Shown one piece after another: positions 1 through 5,285 of a stretch of 6,814 nucleotides of DNA; position 1 is the first letter of the stretch; the number at the start of each line of letters is the position of its first letter. The stretch is taken from the NCBI GenBank assembly GCA_024644775.1, contig JAHEHB010000301.1, forward strand, positions 1-6,814, read 5' to 3'. Source of the stretch: Deltaproteobacteria bacterium (GTDB lineage Bacteria > Desulfobacterota > Desulfobacteria > Desulfobacterales > SURF-15). The notes beneath the pieces were generated by a model that did no database searches, was not told where the DNA came from, and was given only the letters and a program-made list of their open reading frames with translations. A program made the translations under genes and the position numbers.

Positions 1-50
1 CATACAAATCCTTTTTTGAAATAACCAACGGCTGCTTCTTTATTTCCCAT
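1..50 (-). CDS. 5' end of a C_GCAxxG_C_C family-like protein (partial)
   Basis: On the minus strand an ATG at 50-48 follows a good Shine-Dalgarno site (GGGAG, 7 nt upstream). It opens a frame reading MGNKEAAVGYFKKGFV, and the next codon begins TG (Cys or Trp) as the window ends. The pattern of a charged start, then A-V-x-Y-F-K-x-G-F and a probable Cys, is how I remember C_GCAxxG_C_C family proteins beginning; these are small Cys-rich proteins, common in anaerobes, of unknown or possibly redox/metal function. Only about 16 residues are visible, so the family is a guess from likeness. The gene starts 29 nt after the argD stop on the same strand and is probably co-transcribed with it. Confidence 0.5.
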   Translation of the reverse strand, partial: MGNKEAAVGYFKKGFV

Positions 51-79
51 ATGTTCACTCCCTTTTCGAAGTGTCGTAA

Positions 80-1267
80 CTACGCCGGTTTCAGCGTTTT
101 TTCCAGTACATCCCCTATTATTTTAATCATGTGATCCACCTCTTCCCTGCTAACGGTTAAGGCAGGCATAAATCGTAAGGTATCCGGACGCGGCGAATTA
201 AGTAACAATCCGTTTTCTCTGGCCTGTTCAGATGTTATCTTTCCAGCGTCTTGTTTTAGATCAAGCGCCATTAGCATCCCTTTTCCACGAACCTCTCCAC
301 AACCCAATTTATTTGAAAGCGCTTCGAGTTTTGATCTCATATATTGGCCGGTTTCCGATACGGAATCGAGGAATCCAGGTTTAACCAGCGTCTCCATAAC
401 AGCACAGCCGGCTGCCGTAATAATGGAATTACCGTTAAATGTGCCGCCCTGATCGCCCGGTTCAAAACAGCAATATTCTTCTTTGGCGACCAGCGCAGCA
501 AGCGGTACACCACCCCCAAGACCTTTTCCCAGTGTCATGATGTCCGGTTCTATTCCGGTGTGTTCATAGCCAAACAGCCGTCCGGTGCGTCCGATTCCGG
601 TCTGAATTTCGTCGAATATGAGAAGCAGTCCCTCGTTCTTTGTCACCTCACGTAAACCGTGTAAAAAATCATCCGTTGCCTCGTAAACACCCGCTTCTCC
701 CTGGATAGGCTCAAGCATAACCCCGATTGTCTTGTCGGTGATGGCATCTTTGACCCCTTTCAGGTCATTGAGCGAAACCTTCACAAAACCAGGAGTTTTC
801 GGTTCATACAATGTCTCCCATTCGGATTTTCCGGATGCGGCCATGGTCGTCAAAGTTCTGCCGTGGAACCCATGGTCCATCGTGATAATTTCATACGCAC
901 CGTTGCGGTGAAGGGAACCCCATTTTCTAGCCAGTTTGATTGCCCCTTCGTTTGCTTCGGCGCCGCTGTTTGCAAAAAACACCTTTTGCATGCAGCTGTT
1001 TTGGGTAATCAAGTCGGCCAACCGAATCATGGGTTCGTTATAAAATGCAGGACTACAATTGATCAACAATCCTGCCTGTTTCTGGATGGCTTCCAGAACC
1101 GCTGGCGGGGCGTGACCCAAACAGTTAACCGCCCAACCCTGAACAAAATCCAGGTATTTTTTTTCGTTTTGATCCCACAACCATGATCCTTGTCCCTTCA
1201 CGAATACAATCGACGGTCGATCCGTGAACTCCATCAAAGAAGCAAATGAATTTTTGGTTTCCTGCAT
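80..1267 (-). CDS. argD: acetylornithine aminotransferase (ArgD-type, class III PLP aminotransferase)
   Basis: A cytoplasmic PLP enzyme expected to interconvert N-acetylglutamate semialdehyde and N-acetylornithine with glutamate/2-oxoglutarate in arginine synthesis; some relatives also use succinylornithine or N-succinyl-diaminopimelate. The 395 residues match a full-length class III fold. Visible motifs are SGAEANE (101-107, PLP phosphate region), HGFHGRT (132-138), [12 protein letters not shown] (218-229, with D219 for the pyridine nitrogen) and TLGKGLGG with the Schiff-base lysine K248. T276 sits in GGTFNGN, where textbook ArgD has HGSTFGGNP. That variant and the [13 protein letters not shown] stretch resemble, from memory, betaproteobacterial ArgD. 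The ATG start has AGAAGGGA about 8 nt upstream. It lies 62 nt after the shikimate-kinase-like gene and 29 nt before the next gene. The aminotransferase call is firm; the exact substrate is inferred. Confidence 0.9.
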   Translation of the reverse strand: MQETKNSFASLMEFTDRPSIVFVKGQGSWLWDQNEKKYLDFVQGWAVNCLGHAPPAVLEAIQKQAGLLINCSPAFYNEPMIRLADLITQNSCMQKVFFANSGAEANEGAIKLARKWGSLHRNGAYEIITMDHGFHGRTLTTMAASGKSEWETLYEPKTPGFVKVSLNDLKGVKDAITDKTIGVMLEPIQGEAGVYEATDDFLHGLREVTKNEGLLLIFDEIQTGIGRTGRLFGYEHTGIEPDIMTLGKGLGGGVPLAALVAKEEYCCFEPGDQGGTFNGNSIITAAGCAVMETLVKPGFLDSVSETGQYMRSKLEALSNKLGCGEVRGKGMLMALDLKQDAGKITSEQARENGLLLNSPRPDTLRFMPALTVSREEVDHMIKIIGDVLEKTLKPA

Positions 1268-1329
1268 TTGAGTGATCCCTTCTTTTATAAATTTTGGTCA
1301 GAATCGAAAATAATCGTTCTTAAAATAAT

Positions 1330-1968
1330 TTATCTTTCAAACTGTGCGCTCACCATCTCTAAAAAACAAACGGATTGCAAATCGCTTTTGCTATGCGCCG
1401 CATAATCGATCGTAACATCCGCCCATCGCTTATATAGCTTTTCACGGCTATTTAAGAGGGTTGCATAACAACGGGATAATGCAATGTCGTTGGTCTCATC
1501 GGTTTTTTTATTAAAAAGATCTCTCCATAGCACGGGCCGGCGGTTTTTTAAATATGCAACCAACATGGCTTCCTGGATATGAGACGGTGTCTCCAAATGA
1601 ACCACTGTCGTGAGTCTTCTAAGATCCCTTAGGAGCTTATTTCCGGCATATATAACGCTGCCGGTCGTATCGATAACCAGATTACCACTCGGATCCTCTC
1701 TCTGCTTATCAATATCGATCAGTATTTCTGCAAGAACCGCCTTTTCAAGAGACAGATATTTTGATTCGCGACGCCGATAATACGGATCATATGGAAACCC
1801 CATCCACTCCCCGACATCCATTCTCGTTCCATCCGGTCGGATCAGTTCAGAAGCAAGTATTTCTTCGATACGATCGTCGCAATGAAATCCTCTAAAACCG
1901 ATTTCGACAAGTTTTTGAGTCCAACTGGATTTACCGGAGCCGGACATACCAATCAATGAAAGACGCAT
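1330..1968 (-). CDS. shikimate kinase-like P-loop kinase (divergent)
   Basis: The product (212 aa) has the shikimate kinase layout. Walker A GMSGSGKS is at 7-14. HCD at 29-31 lies where the substrate-binding DxD normally sits, so only the second Asp is kept. A Y-R-R-R-E stretch (64-68) occupies the place of the usual F-R-x-x-E. VIDTTGS (98-104) replaces the canonical T-GGG motif. A lid-like NRRPVL (142-147) and REKLYKRWAD (175-184) match the family's RPLL and R-x-P-L-Y-x-x-x-A-D segments. It is longer than typical AroK (about 165-180 aa), with extra residues around 41-62. True AroK phosphorylates shikimate with ATP in the chorismate pathway; the changed binding motif leaves the substrate open. 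The ATG has an AGAGG site 10-11 nt upstream. It is the first gene of the probable operon with argD and is divergent from tyrA, which fits an aromatic-pathway role. Confidence 0.75.
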   Translation of the reverse strand: MRLSLIGMSGSGKSSWTQKLVEIGFRGFHCDDRIEEILASELIRPDGTRMDVGEWMGFPYDPYYRRRESKYLSLEKAVLAEILIDIDKQREDPSGNLVIDTTGSVIYAGNKLLRDLRRLTTVVHLETPSHIQEAMLVAYLKNRRPVLWRDLFNKKTDETNDIALSRCYATLLNSREKLYKRWADVTIDYAAHSKSDLQSVCFLEMVSAQFER

Positions 1969-2003
1969 AAAAGAAAAACCTCTTTTTGTAAGCTCAATTT
2001 TTT

Positions 2004-2030
2004 TTTATAAGCCATGAATAAAAATTTCAA
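2004..2030 (-). promoter_or_regulatory. possible promoter for the shikimate kinase-like gene
   Basis: On the minus strand TTGAAA (2030-2025) and TATAAA (2009-2004) resemble -35 and -10 boxes. The spacer is only 15 nt, shorter than the preferred 16-18, so this is weak. It lies 36 nt upstream of the start codon. Confidence 0.28.
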
Positions 2031-2063
2031 GCCTTTTACGATAAATCTTAAAATTTGCCACGC

Positions 2064-2093
2064 TTGCCAACCTCTCGATGAAAATGCTATATG
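2064..2093 (+). promoter_or_regulatory. possible tyrA promoter
   Basis: TTGCCA (2064-2069, 5/6 match to TTGACA) is followed after 18 bp by TATATG (2088-2093, 4/6). It would give a leader of roughly 100 nt before the tyrA ATG. A second TTGCCA lies 9 bp earlier (2055-2060), so the hexamer is directly repeated. No TyrR-like box or attenuator was found in the leader. Confidence 0.27.
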
Positions 2094-2207
2094 GATGAGC
2101 CCCAAATAAACCTGATAACCTGAGAAAAGGATTGAGGCGAAAACAGATAACAGATTATCAAACCAACGCTCGCGTCTCGGCGCAACAGAAACAAGATAAA
2201 AAAAAAC

Positions 2208-3383
2208 ATGGTAACCCATCAAAAACATCCTCACGCCAAAACGAACTCAGCAAACAAACGGGCTGAAAATGAACTCGAAAACATGCGGTTTGAAATTGAT
2301 ACGATCGATCAGCAAATCGTATCCCTGCTTGCAGAGCGACAAAGACAAATTGAGAAAATCGTTGCCCTGGATAAGACCCATGATTTGCCGGTCTATCATC
2401 CGGCTATAGAAGAAAATCGCATAACAGAAATACGTAACCAGGCTCACAAGGTTAGCCTCGACCCGGATTATCTTGAAGAACTCTTCCGACTCATTCTTCA
2501 AAATTCAAGAGTCGAACAAGTGGCGGACATGGCACGAAAAGGGATTCGACCGGGTGCAACCGTACTGCTGGTGGGTGGCAAAGGCAGCATGGGGCAATAT
2601 TTCTGCCGACTGTTTGAAGATAGCGGTTATAACATTAAAATACTGGCTCGAAAGGACTGGTCCAATGCAGAAACCCTATGCGCCGGAATCGATTTGGCGC
2701 TGATCTGTGCACCCATCGAAACAACCGTGGACATTATCTCAAAATTGGGGGCATTTCTTCCTTCTGATTGTATTTTAGCGGATATTACCAGTGTAAAAGG
2801 ATCTCCGATGGAGGCCATGCTAAAGGCCCATAAGGGACCAGTCGTCGGGCTCCATCCTTTGTTTGGTCCGACAACGTCGACTTTGGACAAACAGATTATT
2901 ATCGTCACTCCCGGTAGAAATCAATCTGCCTGCCAGTGGCTCATTGATCAATTTAGCACCTGGGGCGGCATCGTGGTGCAATCCAACGCACAGGAACACG
3001 ATGCCATCATGGGGGTTGTCCAAACGCTGCGACATTTTGCCACATTTGCGTTCGGCCAGTTTCTATGCCGGAAACGCGTCGATTTGCATCGTACACTCGA
3101 GTTTTCCAGCCCGATATATCGACTGGAACTGGGTATGGTTGGACGCCTGTTCACTCAAGACCCCTCTCTTTATGCCGAGATTATTCTCGCTTCTCCCGAG
3201 CGGCGAAAGCTTTTGAAAGATTATCTCACCTCAATCAACGAGAACCTTGAAATGATAGAGGGGGGAGATAGGGAACGCTTTTGCGCTGAGTTCGGAAAAA
3301 TCGCCGAATGGTTCGGCCCCTTCAGCCAGCAGGCCATGCAAGAAAGTACTTACTTAATCGACAAGTTGATTGAGCGATTTTAG
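2208..3383 (+). CDS. tyrA: bifunctional chorismate mutase / prephenate dehydrogenase (T-protein)
   Basis: Converts chorismate to prephenate and then, with NAD+, to 4-hydroxyphenylpyruvate, the tyrosine precursor. The 391 aa align nearly end to end with remembered E. coli TyrA (373 aa). An AroQ chorismate mutase domain covers about 24-105: R27, R44, E68 and Q104 match the EcCM residues R11, R28, E52 and Q88. The dehydrogenase domain covers about 115-391, with the nucleotide-binding GGKGSMG (123-129), catalytic H216 in GLHPLFGP, H275 in LRHFATF, and R305 in SPIYRLELGMVGR. In a gap-free alignment the mutase Lys (EcCM K39) is D55, with K56 next to it, and EcCM R51 is I67. The ATG at 2208 has no clear Shine-Dalgarno site; the next in-frame ATG (2283) would leave only one residue before R27, so the longer form with a polar 25-residue head is preferred. 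Confidence 0.95.
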   Translation: MVTHQKHPHAKTNSANKRAENELENMRFEIDTIDQQIVSLLAERQRQIEKIVALDKTHDLPVYHPAIEENRITEIRNQAHKVSLDPDYLEELFRLILQNSRVEQVADMARKGIRPGATVLLVGGKGSMGQYFCRLFEDSGYNIKILARKDWSNAETLCAGIDLALICAPIETTVDIISKLGAFLPSDCILADITSVKGSPMEAMLKAHKGPVVGLHPLFGPTTSTLDKQIIIVTPGRNQSACQWLIDQFSTWGGIVVQSNAQEHDAIMGVVQTLRHFATFAFGQFLCRKRVDLHRTLEFSSPIYRLELGMVGRLFTQDPSLYAEIILASPERRKLLKDYLTSINENLEMIEGGDRERFCAEFGKIAEWFGPFSQQAMQESTYLIDKLIERF

Positions 3384-3388
3384 CAAAT

Positions 3389-3784
3389 TTATGATTCGAA
3401 ATCGTCGGCGGTGTTGGAAACTTCGATGAGGTTCCCGTCAGGGTCTCTAAAATAGATAGAGAGAATCGATCCTTTGGCACCCGATTTTTTTACAGGCCCC
3501 TCTAATATGTCGATGTTGAACGATCGCACGTGATTGACGACATCTGAAAGGGGCGTTTGGGTGACGAAACAAAGATCCGCAGATCCAGGAGTGGGTTTTG
3601 ATGCCTTTGGTTCCAACTCATGGCCGGCTTGATGCAGATTTATTTTCTGATCCCCGAAAGCAAGCCCTTTCCTGTTGTCGGAGAATATTAATGGCTCCAT
3701 ACCGAGAACCTCAGAATAAAATTCACTGGCAGCATCCATGTCTTTAACTGTCAGCACAAGATGATCCAGCCGATGGACTTTCAA
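3389..3784 (-). CDS. VOC-family protein (GLOD5-like glyoxalase/dioxygenase fold)
   Basis: A 131-residue single-domain member of the vicinal-oxygen-chelate superfamily, whose members include glyoxalases, extradiol dioxygenases and antibiotic-resistance proteins. Counting from the chosen TTG start, likely metal or site positions are H8 (RLDHLVLTV), H51 (KINLHQAG), D70 (SADLCFVT) and E121 (DPDGNLIEVS). The stretches KINLHQAGHE and PTPGSADLCF are those I recall from GLOD5-like and 'VOC family virulence protein' entries. The substrate is unknown. The start is TTG at 3784-3782, because AGGAGG lies exactly 6 nt upstream and homologues begin M-K-V-x-R-L-D-H; an in-frame ATG at 3823 adds 13 unconserved residues and lacks such a site. 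It is convergent with tyrA (5-bp gap) and 65 nt downstream of the relE-like toxin. Confidence 0.87.
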   Translation of the reverse strand: MKVHRLDHLVLTVKDMDAASEFYSEVLGMEPLIFSDNRKGLAFGDQKINLHQAGHELEPKASKPTPGSADLCFVTQTPLSDVVNHVRSFNIDILEGPVKKSGAKGSILSIYFRDPDGNLIEVSNTADDFES

Positions 3785-3790
3785 ACGTTT

Positions 3791-3796
3791 CCTCCT
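3791..3796 (-). promoter_or_regulatory. Shine-Dalgarno site fixing the TTG start of the VOC gene
   Basis: The minus strand reads AGGAGG, then AAACGT, then TTG. This perfect site with 6-nt spacing decides in favour of the TTG start over the upstream ATG at 3823. Confidence 0.8.
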
Positions 3797-3849
3797 TTGG
3801 AATAAACTCACCCACATCCTCAAGTAATATGACCCTGGTGAACTCTGCG

Positions 3850-4119
3850 TTATAAGGTGAGCCTTCTGTAAACTTTTTTTCGGTGACCTATCTTCAAAAC
3901 CAATATTACCAAAATATCTTCGTGAACTTCATAAATGATCCGATAATCCCCAACCCTGATCCTATAAAAAGGGTTGTCTCCTTTCAATTTAGTAGTGGCA
4001 GAATCCGGTAAATTTTCAGAAAGGCTATCTATTCTATCGCGTATTCGCCTTTGGTCAGATTTTGGGATTTTCTTGAGTGCTTTAGCTGCAGATCTTTTAA
4101 ACTCAATTCTGTATTTCAA
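3850..4119 (-). CDS. type II toxin, RelE/ParE superfamily (mRNA interferase-like)
   Basis: The 89-residue basic protein has the RelE/ParE fold signature. An N-terminal Y-R-I-E-F-K-R-S-A-A-K-A-L-K-K segment is followed by helix residues 20-36, then FYRIRVGDYRIIYEV (51-65) and ILVLKIGHRKKVYRR (72-86). RelE-type enzymes cut mRNA in the ribosomal A site using basic residues and a C-terminal Tyr. R53, R60, R80 and Y84 are the likely counterparts here, so RNase activity is more likely than ParE-type gyrase poisoning. The start is TTG (4119-4117), overlapping the antitoxin stop as TTGA. There is an in-frame stop two codons upstream and a GAGGAA site 8 nt upstream inside the antitoxin gene. This gives translational coupling, with the antitoxin first. 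Normal length, apparently intact. Confidence 0.9.
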   Translation of the reverse strand: MKYRIEFKRSAAKALKKIPKSDQRRIRDRIDSLSENLPDSATTKLKGDNPFYRIRVGDYRIIYEVHEDILVILVLKIGHRKKVYRRLTL

Positions 4120-4367
4120 ATTTCAAGTTCCTCACGAAGCGTTTCCCACGAAATGCTTTCACCCGATTCATTTCGAGCTTTCCACGCATCTTCAATATCA
4201 ATTTGTTCTTCAATTTCCTGTAAGAGCATTAAATCCTCCATTGAAACAATAGCAGCAAGCGCTTCGCCTCGTCTCGTCAATACGAATGATTCTTTACCGT
4301 ATGCGACCCTGTTTATAATATTTGCAAATTTTTTTCTTGCATCAGCAGTTGAAATTTTATTTAACAT
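4116..4367 (-). CDS. type II antitoxin, Phd/YefM family
   Basis: The 83-residue protein matches the Phd/YefM pattern. An N-terminal DNA-binding and dimerisation part, I-S-T-A-D-A-R-K-K-F (5-14) and I-I-N-R-V-A-Y-G-K-E (17-26), is followed by the strand-helix V-L-T-R-R-G-E-A-L-A-A-I-V-S-M-E-D-L (29-46). An acidic C-terminal tail (50-83) is the part that normally wraps the toxin. Such proteins neutralise the toxin and repress their own operon through a palindromic operator, and a suitable operator lies just upstream. The ATG at 4367 has AAAGGT about 9 nt upstream. The antitoxin precedes the toxin and overlaps it by 4 nt (TTGA). Confidence 0.92.
   Translation of the reverse strand: MLNKISTADARKKFANIINRVAYGKESFVLTRRGEALAAIVSMEDLMLLQEIEEQIDIEDAWKARNESGESISWETLREELEI
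4128..4133 (-). promoter_or_regulatory. Shine-Dalgarno site of the relE-like toxin, inside the antitoxin gene
   Basis: GAGGAA on the minus strand lies 8 nt before the toxin TTG and within the last codons of the antitoxin. It supports coupled translation from the non-ATG start. Confidence 0.65.
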
Positions 4368-4405
4368 GACACATTACCTTTCGTACAATTGGTTTTTTTG
4401 AATTA

Positions 4406-4434
4406 ATTGTACATAAAGTACAACAAACAATTAA
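4406..4434 (-). promoter_or_regulatory. promoter of the Phd-RelE module
   Basis: On the minus strand TACAAT (4411-4406, 5/6 match to the -10 consensus) lies 17 bp after TTAATT (4434-4429, 3/6 match to -35). Transcription would begin near 4399, giving a leader of about 32 nt before the antitoxin ATG. The -10 overlaps the inverted repeat described next. Confidence 0.55.
4407..4423. promoter_or_regulatory. candidate operator, TTGTAC-N5-GTACAA
   Basis: A perfect 6-bp inverted repeat (TTGTAC at 4407-4412, GTACAA at 4418-4423) spans the -10 box. A third half-site, GTACAATT (4383-4390), is the inverse complement of AATTGTAC (4405-4412) and lies between the start point and the ATG. AATTAATTGT also occurs twice, at 4401-4410 and 4429-4438. 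This fits cooperative autorepression by a Phd/YefM antitoxin-toxin complex; binding is inferred. Confidence 0.55.
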
Positions 4435-4472
4435 TTGTGTCAATAACAAATATCATAAATTCAATATCTTAT

Positions 4473-4594
4473 AACAACAGCTTCCAGCAGACCGCCAGAG
4501 CCATACCGCTTTTAGAAGGCGTCATTATATTTTAGTTTATACATTTTTGGAAATTCAGCTTAAAGCTGGCGGCTCCTGAAGCTGAGCGTTGGTC
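4473..4594. repeat. two-block inverted-repeat element between the two toxin-antitoxin modules (attC-like?)
   Basis: CAGCTTC (4478-4484) and CCGCCAG (4492-4498) pair with GAAGCTG (4578-4584) and CTGGCGG (4566-4572), with unpaired spacers of 7 and 5 nt. AAC lies just outside on the left (4473-4475) and GTT on the right (4588-4590). Inside are a hairpin at 4507-4521 and CAGCTT-A-AAGCTG (4556-4568), which offers an alternative pairing. Two stem blocks flanked by AAC and GTT recall integron attC sites. However, the outer boxes TTATAAC and GTTGGTC miss the RYYYAAC/GTTRRRY consensus at some positions, so it could equally be a folded RNA, a MITE remnant or a terminator. The rest of the gap 4368-4661 holds only the promoters listed. 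Confidence 0.45.
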
Positions 4595-4627
4595 GATCAA
4601 TCGCAAGCTATCCCCGTATTTATCTCA

Positions 4628-4655
4628 TTGACACGATACTAAACTGTGATACTAT
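4628..4655 (+). promoter_or_regulatory. hicAB promoter
   Basis: A perfect TTGACA (4628-4633), a 16-bp spacer and TACTAT (4650-4655, 4/6 match) lie directly before hicA. The -10 ends only 6 nt before the ATG at 4662, so transcription would start at or within a base or two of the start codon, and no Shine-Dalgarno site is present. Confidence 0.6.
4635..4654 (+). promoter_or_regulatory. direct repeat GATACTA x2 in the hicAB promoter
   Basis: GATACTA occurs at 4635-4641 and 4648-4654, 13 bp start to start. The first copy is in the spacer and the second covers the -10. HicB proteins with a ribbon-helix-helix tail commonly repress their own promoter, so this is a candidate HicB operator; binding is inferred. 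Confidence 0.4.
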
Positions 4656-4661
4656 ATCATT

Positions 4662-4916
4662 ATGAATAAAAAACTGCGACAGACGCTACAGAGAATATTT
4701 GAAAAACCAGAGCGTTCCGGTATTTCATGGAATGATATCGAGAGCTTATTTATTGCTCTTGGCGCTGAAGTAACAGAAGGTAAAGGATCTCGTGTAAGAG
4801 TGGCACTTAATGATGTTCGTGCTGTTTTTCACAGACCCCATCCTCAGCGAGTGACAAACAAAGCGTCCGTCAGATCTGTACAAAGATTCTTGATAGAATC
4901 GGGGGTGACACCATGA
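4662..4916 (+). CDS. hicA: type II toxin, HicA family
   Basis: The 84-residue protein matches the HicA subgroup that begins M-N-x-K-x-R-x-T-L and carries WNDIESLFIALGAEV (23-37), EGKGSRVRVAL (39-49) and AVFHRPHP (54-61). HicA toxins have a dsRNA-binding-like fold and inactivate mRNA. The classic HicA motif is GSH with a catalytic His; here it reads G42-S43-R44, so the usual His is missing at that place, although H57 and H60 are present in FHRPHP. I recall the GSR form as normal in this subgroup. The ATG start agrees with homologues although no Shine-Dalgarno site precedes it. The stop overlaps hicB as ATGA (4 nt), and the toxin-first order is usual for hicAB. Confidence 0.92.
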   Translation: MNKKLRQTLQRIFEKPERSGISWNDIESLFIALGAEVTEGKGSRVRVALNDVRAVFHRPHPQRVTNKASVRSVQRFLIESGVTP

Positions 4917-5263
4917 TGGAATACAAAGGATATTTTGCAAAAGTTGAATTTGACGACGATGCCAATATTTTCCACGGCGAAGTTATCAATTTGAGGGATG
5001 TGATTACTTTTGAAGGCGAAACAGTGAATGAGCTCAAGGGGGCATTTCACGATTCAGTTGACGATTATCTGACTTTTTGTGCCGACCGCGGCGAGGAACC
5101 TGAAAAGCCATATTCTGGGAAGTTCGTCGTACGTGTGGAACCTGAGTTGCATAAGAATATTACGATTGAAGCACGTAAAAAAGGAAAGAGCTTAAATATA
5201 TGGGTAAAAGACGCAATATCTAAGGCATTGAAAGACTCCACCCAACATGAGCATTCACTCTGA
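4913..5263 (+). CDS. hicB: type II antitoxin, HicB family (RHH-tailed)
   Basis: The 116-residue antitoxin has a degenerate RNase H-like N-terminal part (about 1-65, including FHGEVINLRDVITFEGETV at 20-38), which normally binds HicA. A C-terminal ribbon-helix-helix segment (about 67-106) follows: GKFVVRVEPELH, then an A-R-K-K-G-K-S-L-N-I-W-V-K-D-A-I helix. The GKSLNxWV pattern is typical of DNA-binding HicB. It should neutralise HicA and repress the hicAB promoter. The ATG at 4913 overlaps the hicA TGA and is preceded by a G-rich stretch (GGGGG, 7 nt away), so translation is probably coupled. A second ATG follows immediately at 4916. No frameshift or loss is seen; a hairpin begins 4 nt after the stop. 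Confidence 0.93.
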   Translation: MMEYKGYFAKVEFDDDANIFHGEVINLRDVITFEGETVNELKGAFHDSVDDYLTFCADRGEEPEKPYSGKFVVRVEPELHKNITIEARKKGKSLNIWVKDAISKALKDSTQHEHSL

Positions 5264-5267
5264 TCCC

Positions 5268-5285
5268 AAAAGCCTGGCGGCTTTT
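5268..5285 (+). terminator. hairpin directly after hicB, possible terminator
   Basis: AAAAGCC (5268-5274), loop TGGC, GGCTTTT (5279-5285) forms a 7-bp stem, and GATC on either side (5262-5265, 5286-5289) can extend it past a CC bulge. The T-run is only four bases and lies inside the stem, so termination would be modest. Confidence 0.45.

Noticed and set aside
2132..2158. TTGAGG with GATTAT as a tyrA promoter
   Set aside because: The 15-bp spacer is short and both boxes match only 4/6; TTGCCA/TATATG upstream is a little better.
2094..2207. Riboswitch, T-box or attenuator in the tyrA leader
   Set aside because: Only a minor GATAA/TTATC inverted repeat is seen; there is no leader peptide with Tyr codons and no terminator hairpin.
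1953..2234. Minus-strand open frame of 93 codons across the shikimate kinase/tyrA gap
   Set aside because: It overlaps the start of the kinase gene and the tyrA start codon, has no recognised domain and crosses the divergent promoter region.
2473..3250. Open frames in other frames inside tyrA, on both strands
   Set aside because: They are shadows of a strongly supported gene and carry no domain signal.
3785..3823. ATG at 3823 as the start of the VOC gene
   Set aside because: It adds 13 unconserved residues; the TTG at 3784 has a perfect AGGAGG 6 nt upstream and fits the family start.
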